64,000 nucleotides of DNA, from positions 2,480,001-2,544,000 of the forward strand of contig NC_089394.1 of NCBI RefSeq assembly GCF_003171515.1. The letters are read 5' to 3'. The stretch comes from Pyrenophora tritici-repentis. Lineage: Eukaryota > Ascomycota > Dothideomycetes > Pleosporales > Pleosporaceae. The position numbers were made by a program, and so were the translations under genes. This document shows positions 43,870 through 55,664 of this stretch, in pieces (the stretch's first letter is position 1; the number at the start of each line of letters is the position of its first letter). A model generated the notes under the pieces. It made no database searches, was not told where the DNA came from, and saw only the letters and a program-made list of their open reading frames with translations.

Positions 43870-45136
43870 CTACCACGCTGGTATTGCGCTGAGTAGGGCG
43901 ACGAATACTGGGATTGCGAGTGACCATGATTGACTACCAAAGGTGCTCGTAGCACTTCCAGAATAAATCTTCTGGCCTGGTGTCTTGTTCGTGGATTTAT
44001 CTTGCGAGAAAAAGTACGTCTTTGCTGCTTCTGGGCCTTTGCTTGGGTCTGGGATGGTCGTCTGGCTCGGGATAGCACACACTTTGGCTGGGTCGAATGT
44101 TGGGCAGCGCTTCTTGTAGTCGTTTTGCGATCGCTCGGTATCCGTAGAGTTGAAGTAGGATTTCATGTACGAGATGGTCATGACGGTGTCACGATCCGGG
44201 GGGCCAGCAGACCATGATGGGTCACCGTTGCTCCAGTGGTTAAAGAAGATGCTACCGCTGTCGGTCGGGACATTATCCCGAATTTCGCTGAGCAGCTGTC
44301 CATCCACGTAGAAAGAAACGACATCCTTGGTCCAGTCAAATCGGTATTCGTGAAACATTTCGTCCGGTCGGAAGTTGAGTCGCTCGACCTTGAAGCCATT
44401 GGTTCCTTGAGCGGCAAAGCCGTGGTTGACGGATTCCGGACTTTGGAGAACGAGATTTACAGCACCTTGGGAGTTGTTGAATTGGTGAGATAGGAACTCC
44501 ATATCGATTTCTTGCGAGTTGTTGTGGTACTGCGATGATTAGTCAAAGTTGTTTATAGCGCAAAGGGGTGGCGTACGAAGAAGAATGCGCCGCAAGTTCC
44601 GGAAGAGTTTGACAGCTTCATGCCCACGCGGAAACTTCCAAGTAACGAGTCGTTACGCAGTGACACAAGCTCAGAACCGCTAACATAGCCATCTTGATGT
44701 TGGCCGCGCACCCAAAGCTGGAGTCCTGCATCCCCACCAAGCTTCGATTCACCCGACCAGGCCTTTGAATCCTTCAATGGGTTTGCGATGACATTCTCCA
44801 GTTCCATGCTCTTTCCGAACGGTCCTCTGGCATTTGCGGGGGTAACGTTGTAAACTTGCGGCGCCCAGCCCACTTGGTGAAAGTTGTCTGTTGAAGTGTG
44901 TAGAAAGTCATTTTCGACTAGTTCGGTAAAGACGGCGTAATTAGGATCGCTTGTCGAATTGACAGAGTAACCGCATTCGCAGGCGGCATTCGCTAAAAGG
45001 GAGTCAGCTGGAAGCCTTAAAGACTGATTGCGCGAGGCGACATCGCGGTAAGAAGCGAGGAGGTCAGCTTACAGAAGCGAGACAAGGCCAATAATAAGAG
45101 GCACGGCAAGGCGCCCCATGTACTGCGAAATGCCAT
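43870..45136 (-). CDS. GH16-family secreted glycoside hydrolase, probable GPI anchor
   Basis: Exons 45136-45073, 44992-44577 and 44529-43870 give 379 residues. A signal peptide (MAFRSTWGALPCLLLLALSRFS) leads into NAACECGYSVN. The GH16 active site is QEIDMEF, with E167 as nucleophile and E171 as acid/base, and D169 between. FHEYRFDWTKDVVSFYVDGQ and FFNHWSNGDPSWSAGPP complete the jelly-roll. The C-terminus has Ser/Thr then a hydrophobic end (WSLAIPVFVALLSAIPAW), consistent with a GPI signal. Family members hydrolyse or transglycosylate beta-1,3(4)-glucans. The precise substrate is not predictable here. A role at the fungal wall is inferred from the anchor. Confidence 0.92.
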
Positions 45137-48100
45137 GTTGAGCGGTAGTAGGAAAAAATTATATTATAGCGAACGACTAGTGTTTGAACTGGTTGGATGA
45201 AAAAGAAAAAACGCAGAGAGCAGCGGCGTAGCTTGTGTGTGATGGATTTGCGAAGGCCGGGGCAAAAGTAAAAGAGGGCGGGAGGTGGGCAGCGCAATGG
45301 CTGATGATGAAGCAGTGTTGCTTCCCTTTCGCAAAGGCAAAAGCCGGCGCGCAAGCCCAATAGAGAGCAATTTACGGACGCAGGAACCACTCACGACGCC
45401 TAGGTGGTCTGGGCGCCTCCGCTGTTTCCTCAGGGATCGCCCGTCAATGGCACCGAAATAACGTGTACGAGGTCGCTTGGTGGGTCGCCCAGTAGCGTCC
45501 CAAGCCTGGGCTAAGAGGTGTAGTGTTGACGAGCATCTCGTATGCAACCTTCTGGTTCATCAGCTGCACGGCTAGCGGCGCGCTATACAAACTAACTGCC
45601 AACCCAGTCTTTGTTTGCTGTGAATGTACGGTATCTGTCCATGCATCCGCTCATTCGTGCATTTGCGCGTCTGCCAATCCGCTCGACGACGCGTACTGAT
45701 CGCGATAAGGAAGGCCTGCACCCTCCCTGTCCCTCCAACACCCCCCTCAGAGGCTCGGAAGCAAAATGCGCGTCTTCCATTGCTGCTGTCACACGACCTG
45801 CAATTGCTTGATTGGCCACTCCCTTGCCTCTTCAGCCCTGCCCACTCGCCTCCTGAACTCCTACCCAGATCCATCAACTCCGTGCTATAAAGTGCCATGG
45901 AAGCGCGTGTAGTCTTGGGATGTCCAACCTTCCAAGCGCCATGCATCCTGCAAAATCCTTCCCACCTTGTAGCTGCCAATTGGAATACTGCGGGGAAATA
46001 CAGACAAATCACACCGCACAAGGACGACGCCCCTGCCGCGCCGTTGCCGTCTTGTACCGCTTGAATAGCAAGGTTGTACGAATTCCTGCAGGAGATTTGC
46101 ACCCCATCATCAGGCGGAAGGGACGGCAGGGGTATTTGTGTGCATTACAAGTTTTTCTCATCTTCGCTCAGGCTTTTTCTGCAAACTTCTGTGGGGTGGA
46201 TGAATGGGCTAATTGAATGCTGATGTGAGAGGTGACCGAGGACAGGATATATAGCATGGAGTGGCCTGCTACATTGAGCTGACGTTGAGGTTTTGTTGTG
46301 AGGTAAGTTCCAAGTCGTCACGTTTTCTGCCTCCTTGGCATCACCCACTTTACTTTATGCCGTATGCCCCTTTTGGCCGGCAACATGCGGAACCCACGCA
46401 GCACAACAACCACAGAAACGGTGACTCGCGCCCTCAGCCTGTATCCCGACTCCCACAAACCCCGCGGCACCCATCCAAGCCCGCGGCTGTCAAAACTGAC
46501 ATTGACACACTGAAACTTCAACAATGCGCTCTTTGTGATAGTTACTTGTGTCATGGCCCGTCTCGGATTGGCTCGTGCGCGGGAAAAGCTGGGGAACGCA
46601 CCGCCGGTAACGGCTGTCGTTCATTTCCGCAATCCCGGTATGTAATTTCCCTGCTATACCTTGGTGTGAGGCCATCAGTAGCTAGACGCCTGCCCTCTGT
46701 CAGTGTCGTGTCGGCCGTCCTGACTCTTTGGGTAAATTGTACAGCACATAGTCGCGCAGCGGCAACATTAGCGATAGAAGGATGGAAAATCCGGGGGAGG
46801 AAACTTCTTTTTTTTATTCCAGGAAAGAAACTTATCCGCGTCTTGAACATGTGAATAGCTGTGTACCGTTGTTTCCATGCTAACGTTACATCCTCCTTAT
46901 TCCAAGGGTTCCATGCAAGACTTGTAAGCGAAGTTGGGCTGGACTGGGCATGTAGGTTCATCTGGTTTGCGATGCTTCTCCGTGGTGTGGACTACGGCGA
47001 ATACTTTCAGCGAGTTTTGCACGTGACAAGATGGTGCAATCGAGCTCGTGCTTCCGGCTACTGCAACACTAAAGTCTTGCCAGAGCCCGTATTTACGGAT
47101 CCGCTCATGCGTGTGAACAACTCACCTCATCTTCATAGGCTCACGCAAGCGTCGATCGATTCTTTCACCCGCTCGTTTGGAACATACTAACTGTGGAAGA
47201 CCTTTGCTCCGAACACACACACAGTCTACGTAGATAGATTGCAGTGGACAAGAAAACCGCCATCATCAAATACCACAAATAGCTGTTGCATGAGACCTCG
47301 TGTTCAAGCCCATGGCTTCCTTCTCGTATCCGTAAACAGCCACTCCTGCGCCGAACGCAAGACCCGAGGAACTCAATATAGACGCTCGATACTAATTCCA
47401 AGCTTCTTGAGTTTTCACCTACGACTTGGCGTGTACAGGACAATTCTTGATGGCAAGAATAAGTCGGCGACCGCAACAGGACAATGTTAATTAGGGATCA
47501 GATCAGCCTCGCCCACAATGGATTGATCGACCGCGCAAGCCGTTCTCCAACCTCTGAAAACCAAGCCTACCAGTCCCCATACGGACACCAAACCCACCCA
47601 CACCACTCACCCTGACGATCCGCCCAAGAAACCAACTATCGGTTACACCATCAGTCCCTTTGAGATCTGCAAACCCATTCAAAGATAAACGACGCGCGCG
47701 TGTGTGAAATTTCGCTACTTAGAACCTAACAAACAAAACCCACGCCCCTAAGTGCCAGGGGCACTCGCAAGAATAAAAAACAAGTGAAGAATGTCTTTCA
47801 ACTGGCCGGTAAAAAAATAAAAGAACAAGCCCGACAATCTCACCGTCCGTCTCTTCTCCTTCTCCTTCTTCTTCTTCGCCCTCGCCCCCCTTTCCTCCTG
47901 CATTCGGCGTGGCTGTGATATTCGCCACCCGAGGCAGGTTCGCCGTGTCCAAGTCCCATACCCCCGCTGAGGAATGCGTTAAAAACGCGCTTACTATACG
48001 CCATTCTGGAAAAAATATGACCCGAATATATCGTTCCAATTCGTTATAACCCGCGCACTGTAAAAAGGTCCCGATGAAAATAAATACCAAAGCACACCAA

Positions 48101-48380
48101 TCAAATGCCACTTAAATTTCGCCCAGAAAAGGAAAGGAAAAAAGAACCAACGCCGCGTTGATCCAGGTTGTTCCAAAACGCTAATTTCGATTGGAGCGGA
48201 AGAGTAGGGTGGGGGTATCATCGTCATTAACAGTCTCATCACAAGAAACCACTCTCGGAGAGAAGCCTAAAAACGCCCGTTAGCCCCATCTATCTCTGTG
48301 TAAAAACAAACAAACGATGGGTATCGGTTTCTCAGTGTTTCTAAAATGCGTGGCTGGCGGGCTCTCATCGTATAAATCAA
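45137..48380. other. gene-poor region
   Basis: About 3.2 kb upstream of the GH16 gene and downstream of the RasGEF gene. I see no consistent exon set, domain or RNA gene. Frames in 47700-48250 are hydrophobic but lack a start and a conserved motif. Confidence 0.45.
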
Positions 48381-51300
48381 TCAAACCACCTCAACCACGT
48401 CCTCTTGGTCCCGCTTCATAAACGATCGATCCAAAGAAAAGTAGGATGTGTACCTTGCAATCTTCTCATCCTCGCGCTCTCGCGGCTCCACGCTCAGACT
48501 CATTTCGTACATTTCGTGTACATCGCCCGCAGATTGCATGTTGGTGAGGATATAGTCTTGCAGCTCGGGCACCGGTTGCAATGGGTATGGCACGTTCTGG
48601 TATTGTTGGATGTCACGAATTACCTCTGCCGTTTTTGCGCGCTTTGCAAAATTGATGAGGTTTGTACGTTTGATGAGCGAAGGGATACCGTCTTCAATGA
48701 ATGTCAAATCCGTAAGGTAGACACCTAAGAAACGCGTTAGTTGGCGATGCAAGAGTTTGCATGAGTGGTCACGAACCGAAAAAGGGTATACAGGGTGGGT
48801 TTGCCCTATGTAATGTGTCTCGGTACTCAGCGAAGTTCTTGGTACTACCCATGAGCTTGCGCATGCTCTCTAGAGTAGCCATTGATCGCTGGTTGACGGC
48901 ACTCCATGTTCGATTCAAACGATGAATGGGCGCGGTACCTAAAGCTGAAATGATGGATGTTAGTGTGGAAAAGTTGTTCAATTGCCGACATTTCTGAAGT
49001 CTGTTAGTAGCTGCGTCTGCATGATGGCTACCGACAAACTCACATCAGCGACATTCACGAAGTGCTTGATTACGATGACTCTCCGCTTGACATCTTGTTG
49101 AGTGAGAATCATTTGTGCAACCCAGTTCGTCAACTGGTTAGAATGGAGAATAAGCGCCTTCACGTTCGCAGCTGGGTCAGGCTCGCCAGGGGATAGCTTC
49201 TTCTGCCACGTCTTGTTCAGGCACTCGGTGGGACGAATCTTGCCATATAACCGGGATTCAATGATGGTGAGTTGGCGAGCAAACTCTGTGGCGTCAATGT
49301 CAAGGAACTTCAACTTCTTCATGTGCTTGGGGAGAATGGGCTGTGGCGTCTGGGCACTCAGGGTAAGGACTAAGCGCTTTGTTGGCATGTCCGGTCCACG
49401 AGATCTTTGCTCGACAGAAGTCATCAGCGGTGCAGCTCCAGGAGTGCTGGTGGTTGCGACGTGATCCTTGGCAAAGTTGTACACTCGTTGAATCAGAATT
49501 CGCGCCTCTTCATCATTGCCCTCCATCCAGTAGTTATCAAACCAACTCTTGAGGATGTTCACTACACGGAACCTGATGGGTTTCTGCTTTTTGTCCACCC
49601 AATGCTGATAATCGTCCTTGTCTAAGCCATGCGGCGGCTGTATACTCCATCTCTTTACCAGCATCTCGAAAAGCTCTGAAGCAGTCGTAAACGATCGGTA
49701 GGTGAGCAGGAACGTATTGTTGAATGCTGGATCGAGACGGTCGTGACGAGTCAGCTGCTCTACAAGGCCAGCCAGAGTGCCTCCCTTCAACTGAGGCGGT
49801 GTGGACTTGTGGTCATACGAGATTTCGCCCTCATGGTCAAGTTTCAAAAATTCAGGAGTCTCCTCGATTGCCTGCTGTGGTATGACTGGTACCTCGCCGA
49901 AGAAGTCCTTGATCTTCTTGTTGCTGTTCGCCGACCGTACAGGCTCGACCTTGCCGTCGTCACCAGTAAGTGGAGTGCCTGCGCTATATGTCTCTGCCTT
50001 GGGGATGTTTCCAAGTAAAGGTCTCTCAGGTCCGGAGGGTCCACGAGCATGACTCGCTAGTTCGCCATCAGTGTTCCTTCGCGACTCCCCACGGCTGACG
50101 ATGTCTGATAAAGGTACGGTGTCTGACAGAGACTGCAACAATCCGTATTGATGAGTACATGTCGCTTCCAAATCCCGGGTGACGGCTCGCACAGCGTTGA
50201 TACGGTCCTCAAGAGAGTCGCCACGTAGCTCAGCCCATTCATCGCCCAGTGGTGCGGCTACTCCCTGGCACGCAATGACAAGTTCAGAAACGACGTCGTA
50301 GGCCTTTTGCTTCTGAACGCTAAACTCATTTAGTTGTTGCCCGTTGACTTCTGCATCTAGCGAGGCCAGGTTGATTTGTTCAATGGTTGATAGCCACGGC
50401 CGGCAAGATTCGAGCACTTTTCCAGCAGTATTGCATACGTGTTCGCCTATAGCTTGATGTTTCCTGTGCGATATGACTGTATCCCGCAGTACTAATTGCT
50501 CATCCAGTCGTCGGAGGTTTGACGTGATTAACCTCCTCAGGTCCTGTAATCTTTCCAGTATGCGAGAGTCCAGTTTGAGCGTCGGTTCAACTGGAGGTTC
50601 GTAGTCATCGAGGTCGGAAAACAAGGACGTATTTGCATCGTGCGAGTCAGTTCCGTTATTTTGCCAGCTGCCTCCTGTGAGGTTGCCTACTACAAATCCA
50701 GGTACAAGGCGGGGAATCTCTTCGCCCCGCTGCTGACGCGCTACTTCGACGAATCCAAATACACCATTCAGGACGCCCTCGGCCTCTTTCAAGCACTTGG
50801 AGTAGGAATCCGGAGGTGGGAAATCGGATGCAGCAATGTGTGAAGACAAAACCAGTTTGGAGAAGCGGGACATGGTTTCTCGAAAGTGGGGATATAGGGC
50901 TTTGTTAGTGGATATGATGGATGGGTTGCCGGAGTGGTTGTCGGTTGTCCCAGACCCGGCAGCCAGCAATAAACGGAGGTGGTCCGATATGTCCTCTGCA
51001 CGCTTCACGAACTCTGATCTGTCGCTGTTGTTTATGGCCTGCTTATACCGCTCGATTGCGCGTCGCATGTCCTCGACCATCCTGTTCCAGGTAAGGGGCA
51101 CAGGGCTCACATCGTCGTAGAATTTTCGGGACGTGCCGTCGGTACCACTTAGGCCAGGGCTATTCGCAAACGAGGTAGCTGTGGTACCTGTGGGAGGGAT
51201 GGCAGTGGAAGCTGCAAAGCTCATACCACTTTGATCGTACGACCGGTTGGGGTAGCCGGCGTTCATTGACTCCATCGAGGTAGCCGACGAGAGGCCACCG

Positions 51301-52022
51301 GACAGGCGCTGCCTGTGCTACAATTCCTAGTTAGTACGCATTTGGTCACGGATACTTGAGTGCACACTTACCCGGGAGCTGTACGAGCCCTTGTTGCCCG
51401 GACCTTCAAAGTCGGATGCTGACGTTTCATCGTCCGTGTCCTCCATGTTGTACCCGGAGCCTGATGCTAGTAGCTCAGCGGGCGGTCGCGACATTTCAGG
51501 AATAAAGACATCGGTGCGGTTGCGCGGGCCGCTCTCGTTGGCAGAAGGCGATTCCAAGGGGAGGTTCATTGTGCTGACACCAGTCAGGGTGTTGAAGTAG
51601 AACAACCTTCCGTCTGGTGTAGCTTGGGGTATCCAAAAGGCCGCCTCTTCCTCCTTGTCGTGCGGCCCATTGCGCTCGATGGGTAGTATGGTGTCGTTGC
51701 CGGCGCTCAGTGAGTCGGCGTCCGAGTAGTCGCCCTCTGCGCCACTAACGGACCGCGCATCATGGTCGTCGTCTGCATCGGCTCCCTCTCGATCGTCTTC
51801 GACATCTTCACTCGGCCGCTGGACGACGGCGCAGTAGTTGCTCGGGAACCAGCCGCGGACACCGTGAATGACTCCGTCCCACCACCCGCTCTCCAGCTGG
51901 GTGATAACCTGTATTATGTCGCCGGTCCGGAAGCTCAGACTGGTGCGGTCGTCGGCCTGGTAGTCGTAGAGGGCCTTGACATACATGCCGCCGGCATCGC
52001 TGGTACCGCTGAAGCCGTTCAT
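48381..52022 (-). CDS. CDC25: CDC25-type Ras guanine nucleotide exchange factor
   Basis: Exons 52022-51372, 51317-49044, 48993-48777 and 48724-48381 give 1161 residues. An SH3 domain (about 14-68: ALYDYQADD, GDIIQVI, SGWWDGV, GWFPSNYC) opens the protein. A WW-like segment (AAFWIPQATPDGRLFYFN) comes next. A helical middle region and a RasGEF N-terminal domain (about 728-850, GTLAGLVEQLTRHDRLDPAF) follow. The catalytic CDC25 domain (from about 896, DIDATEFARQLTIIESRLYGKI) runs on to VYLTDLTFIEDGIPS and the C-terminal helix. It loads GTP onto Ras at the membrane, upstream of cAMP or MAPK signalling in fungi. Divergent from the C2H2 gene. Confidence 0.95.
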
Positions 52023-55000
52023 GGTGGTGGCAGGCGCGACGGGCTTTGTGGGGAAATGAAGGGCGAGGCAAGAACGAGGCTTGCTCTCCTACGTAGACGT
52101 GAAGTGCCCCTCTACAGCTACCCAGGCAAAACCAGGAGCCGTCGCAAGGTGGGCCGGCTGATCTTGCGACGCGGTGGTTTTCGAGAATCAGATAGCCCGC
52201 GTGTTATGGCCGGGGGTGGGTGTGAGGGCATGCAATTGGGCTAGAGGCGGGACCGGCATGCGAATGAGGAGCCTTGCATTCGCGCCTAGCTGAGTGATGC
52301 AGCGAATCGAGCCTCGCAGCAGACACTCGAGTAGTGTTAAGGTCGAGCAGAAGAAAGCTTAGGAGCGAAAGAAACTGCAACACCAAGGGCGGGTCGCTGG
52401 CAGGCGTCGTGAGCGGTGGAGGCCCCGACTCTGTGGGGACGTTGCATGCCCTACATCACGTGCTGGGCTGGGTAAAAGCAGCCAACAATGACAATCGACA
52501 CCCGGGCCCCTCTCGCCATAGGGTCATTCTCGGAGCCGCTTTGCTCATCTGTATTTTACCATCTCACGTTGGTTTGAATGCAATGCCATGGTTGTATGCA
52601 GCCTGATGTTGTGCATGCACACAATATAGCCAGGCGGTACCTAGGCGCTTGGCCCTGAGCCAGGCAGCGCGCGCATGTCTATTCTTTGCTGCAGCTGTCA
52701 AAGGACGTTTGGTAGCTTTTGCCCCGTACGCCGCTGCCCAGTGATTGACACATGCCTGAAGCTGGGCGGCTTACACAGACCAAGCACGGTATACAGTAAT
52801 TTAGCTTCGCTGTGAGCCGGTCAAAACCCATGCCCCCGTGCCCATGCCCTCGACCGGTACTGACGAACGTGGTAGTCTGCATGAGCATCCGATTGCGATT
52901 GCCAAAAAGGCTGACAGGGCGTAAGCCTCTGATCTTCCCTTCACTCGTCAGCTCGTCTAGAACCCTGCCTGACTCGCGAGAGATATTTGTCGGGCCTTTG
53001 CGCTATGAAACGTGGTCCTCAGGGTAGCCAGGAGCTCCCTCCCGTGGCGGGCGGATGCCGTGTTCGACCAAGGATCTTGCACCACGATCCATGTCCAGCA
53101 GTCTTCGCCTTCAGACTGCTCTGCTACCGTTTCTCGTGCTCCCGTTGCATCGCGTTTGCGTGGAGCGTTGCTGCATGGCCCACAATTGAGCGGGAGACGT
53201 TCACTTGGCTCGGGTGCTGACTCTCACTCTGGTGAGATGAGGCTGCACGCATCAAGGGTAGAGCCGTATCCGAGGGCTTAGCACGATAAAAGCACGTCTA
53301 AGGCTTGCAGAACGGACGATGGTACTCCACACTCGTTCAGTCCATGTGAACGAGGGCGGTGACTGACACGAATACATCTCAGCATGGAACGCACATTGGA
53401 AGCTCGGAATGATTATTGCGGATCTTAGTGGCCGAAGCCAGTCTCAAACCTGCTTGGTGTGTCGCGTGGAAGCGGAATTGGCATCGTCGGGGTTCTGCGA
53501 CACTGGGCTGGTGGGCCGGAGTGACGAGTGGGCTGGCCATTGATTCGATCTTGATCTGGTGCTCCCGAGCCTGGGAAATATTGTTGAGGCATCATGCATC
53601 GTTTGAGATGGAGTAGCGATGAACGGTGAGCAGGTCGCGATAGCTGCCGCTCCAAGGTGGATTCACAATGTTGTTCATATCTGACCTTAGTAATGGGATA
53701 CTCGACGAGACGGGAAGGTCTACCCAGTCAGATTCATAGTGAAGACAATCAATCCCTTGTCAATGAGCGGCTCGAGATGACGACCGTGTCGACCACATTG
53801 AAATTACCTGACGGCGAAGGCGGCAGAGTACCGGTCCTACCGCGTCCGTGTTGGGTGAACAGACCATCCAATGCCACTTGAAACCACCACCACAAAACTC
53901 GCGCTGCTGCGCTTCTAAAGCATTACGAAAAGCGTACTAGCGCGGGGGTTTCAATCAGAAGCAATGCCCCTCTTCTGATAAAGCGGCCACAGAGGGGTTG
54001 CCAGAAGCTTTGTGGGAGGCATGTGTTGCAGTGGTGGTCGTGGGCTCGTATAGAAAGTGACGGTGAGAGGCGCAAGCGAGCTGGTAGCAAGACCGTTTGC
54101 TAGGCCGCGACCCACGCACGCTATATGCTCCAGGATCAGAGGCGCATCATCCCCGATCCAAGGAAGACAAGCGGGGCATCATATTTAGCGGACTCTGTTA
54201 CTGGACTGCCTCTCCGGAGATGGTGGCAGGCTGACGGTGTTGCCCCGAGCCGGGTCAGAGGCTCTGATGACAATTCGGTACTATTGCAAAGTGTGCAAGC
54301 ATGTTGCAAGAAGCATCGTGTCTTTGCGACGTTTGAAGGCGTCTACGGTCTGCGAGCTCTTGCAGGCTGCTGCATGAGTGGGCCAGACTAAGAAGCAGTG
54401 TGGGTCCGGGGAGCGGGAACGTGGCCCGGAGGTATGGATAGAGTTCCCAGGAACGAGAGAGGGCAGGCGACGATCGTCTCGTAATTACTCGCAGCCACAA
54501 GATTTGGTGGTGAAGGTTTGAGGGCGCTCCTGGCGCCGTGGTGTTTGCGAGCGAGGGGGAGCCCCTTTATCTGTGCCGTCATCGCCGCCGATACAGGCCA
54601 GGCCAGCGGGGGGGGGGGGGGGGGCGACGTGGGCATGTCATTGTCATATGTACCGGACATGGTGTTTTGTTGGCATGTGTATCTAGGTCTTGGTATGGCG
54701 CAGGGCGTGCAGGTATGAGGCGGTGAGCCGACATGCGGACCGGATGCATCTGATAACTCGCGCCCCGGCAGACTACTCCTCCAACAGGCAAAAGTAGACT
54801 GAACGTTCTTACCGCTTCTTTGCGGTGTCGTGCGACAACTGGCGGACGGACGGTCGACTCGGCTGACAGCAGCGTGGTACGGCGAAACCATGCTCAAAAA
54901 GGCGCTCGTGAAAGAAACCATTGGCCAGGCGGCTGCCATGTTGCAATTGGGTCCAGCCAGCGCCGTGGGGAGCGTCTGGGCTGTGGCAGTATCTCAGACT

Positions 55001-55664
55001 ACGGCTGTATGTACAGTACAGTACATACGGAAAAGGCCGAGTCACAGAGCATCACGTCAAGGGCTGCCGTGGTAAATAAACACTGGCACTGGCGGGGAGG
55101 GGGGCAGTCGCGAGTGAGACGAGTGGCAAGAGCGACGCATGATGCACTGTGCGATGGGATAGACATGGACACATGGCAACAAGACAGTAGCAAAAGCACA
55201 AGTTGCAATCAATTGCTGAATGGCGTTCGACTCACTAGCGCAGTCATGCTGGGCGTGTTAATTCGGTCCCGCGACATCACAGGGGATGGCTGGGCTGGTG
55301 AGGCTGCTATTTGGCGGACAGTGCGTTCTGCCTTTCCCCCCTCCCCATCTCTTGATTTTGGCAGCTGCCCCTCTTGGTCTCCTTATTCCGCCCTCAGATT
55401 TCGCAATCCATCTCAACGCGCCCTGCCCGCCATCTGCCCATCTCGGTGCAGGCCCATTGCTCTTACTCGCCCGCCACTCCGGTGTTGTTCGCACCTTCTG
55501 TATACAAATTCGCGGCATGAACGAAGAGCACAGCCCGTCCACTTCACCCGTCAACACGCTTTAATCCCCACGCGCGCCGGTCGTCCCAACACGGCCTCAC
55601 GCCTCACGCAGCGGCCTGCATCTACTGCTAATCGCATCCCATCCCCATTCCGAGGCCGATCGCA
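52023..55664. promoter_or_regulatory. long divergent upstream region of the RasGEF and C2H2 regulator genes
   Basis: 3.6 kb between divergent start codons with no supportable gene. A pyrimidine-rich leader with CCCC runs precedes the C2H2 start. A G17 tract lies at 54608. Long, uORF-bearing upstream regions are common for fungal regulatory genes, which is the likeliest explanation. The 339-codon frame at 54820-55839 overlaps the C2H2 first exon in another frame and is rejected. Confidence 0.5.
54608..54624 (+). repeat. G17 homopolymer tract
   Basis: Seventeen consecutive G bases, about 1 kb upstream of the C2H2 regulator start. Length is likely imprecise, as with any long homopolymer. Confidence 0.9.
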
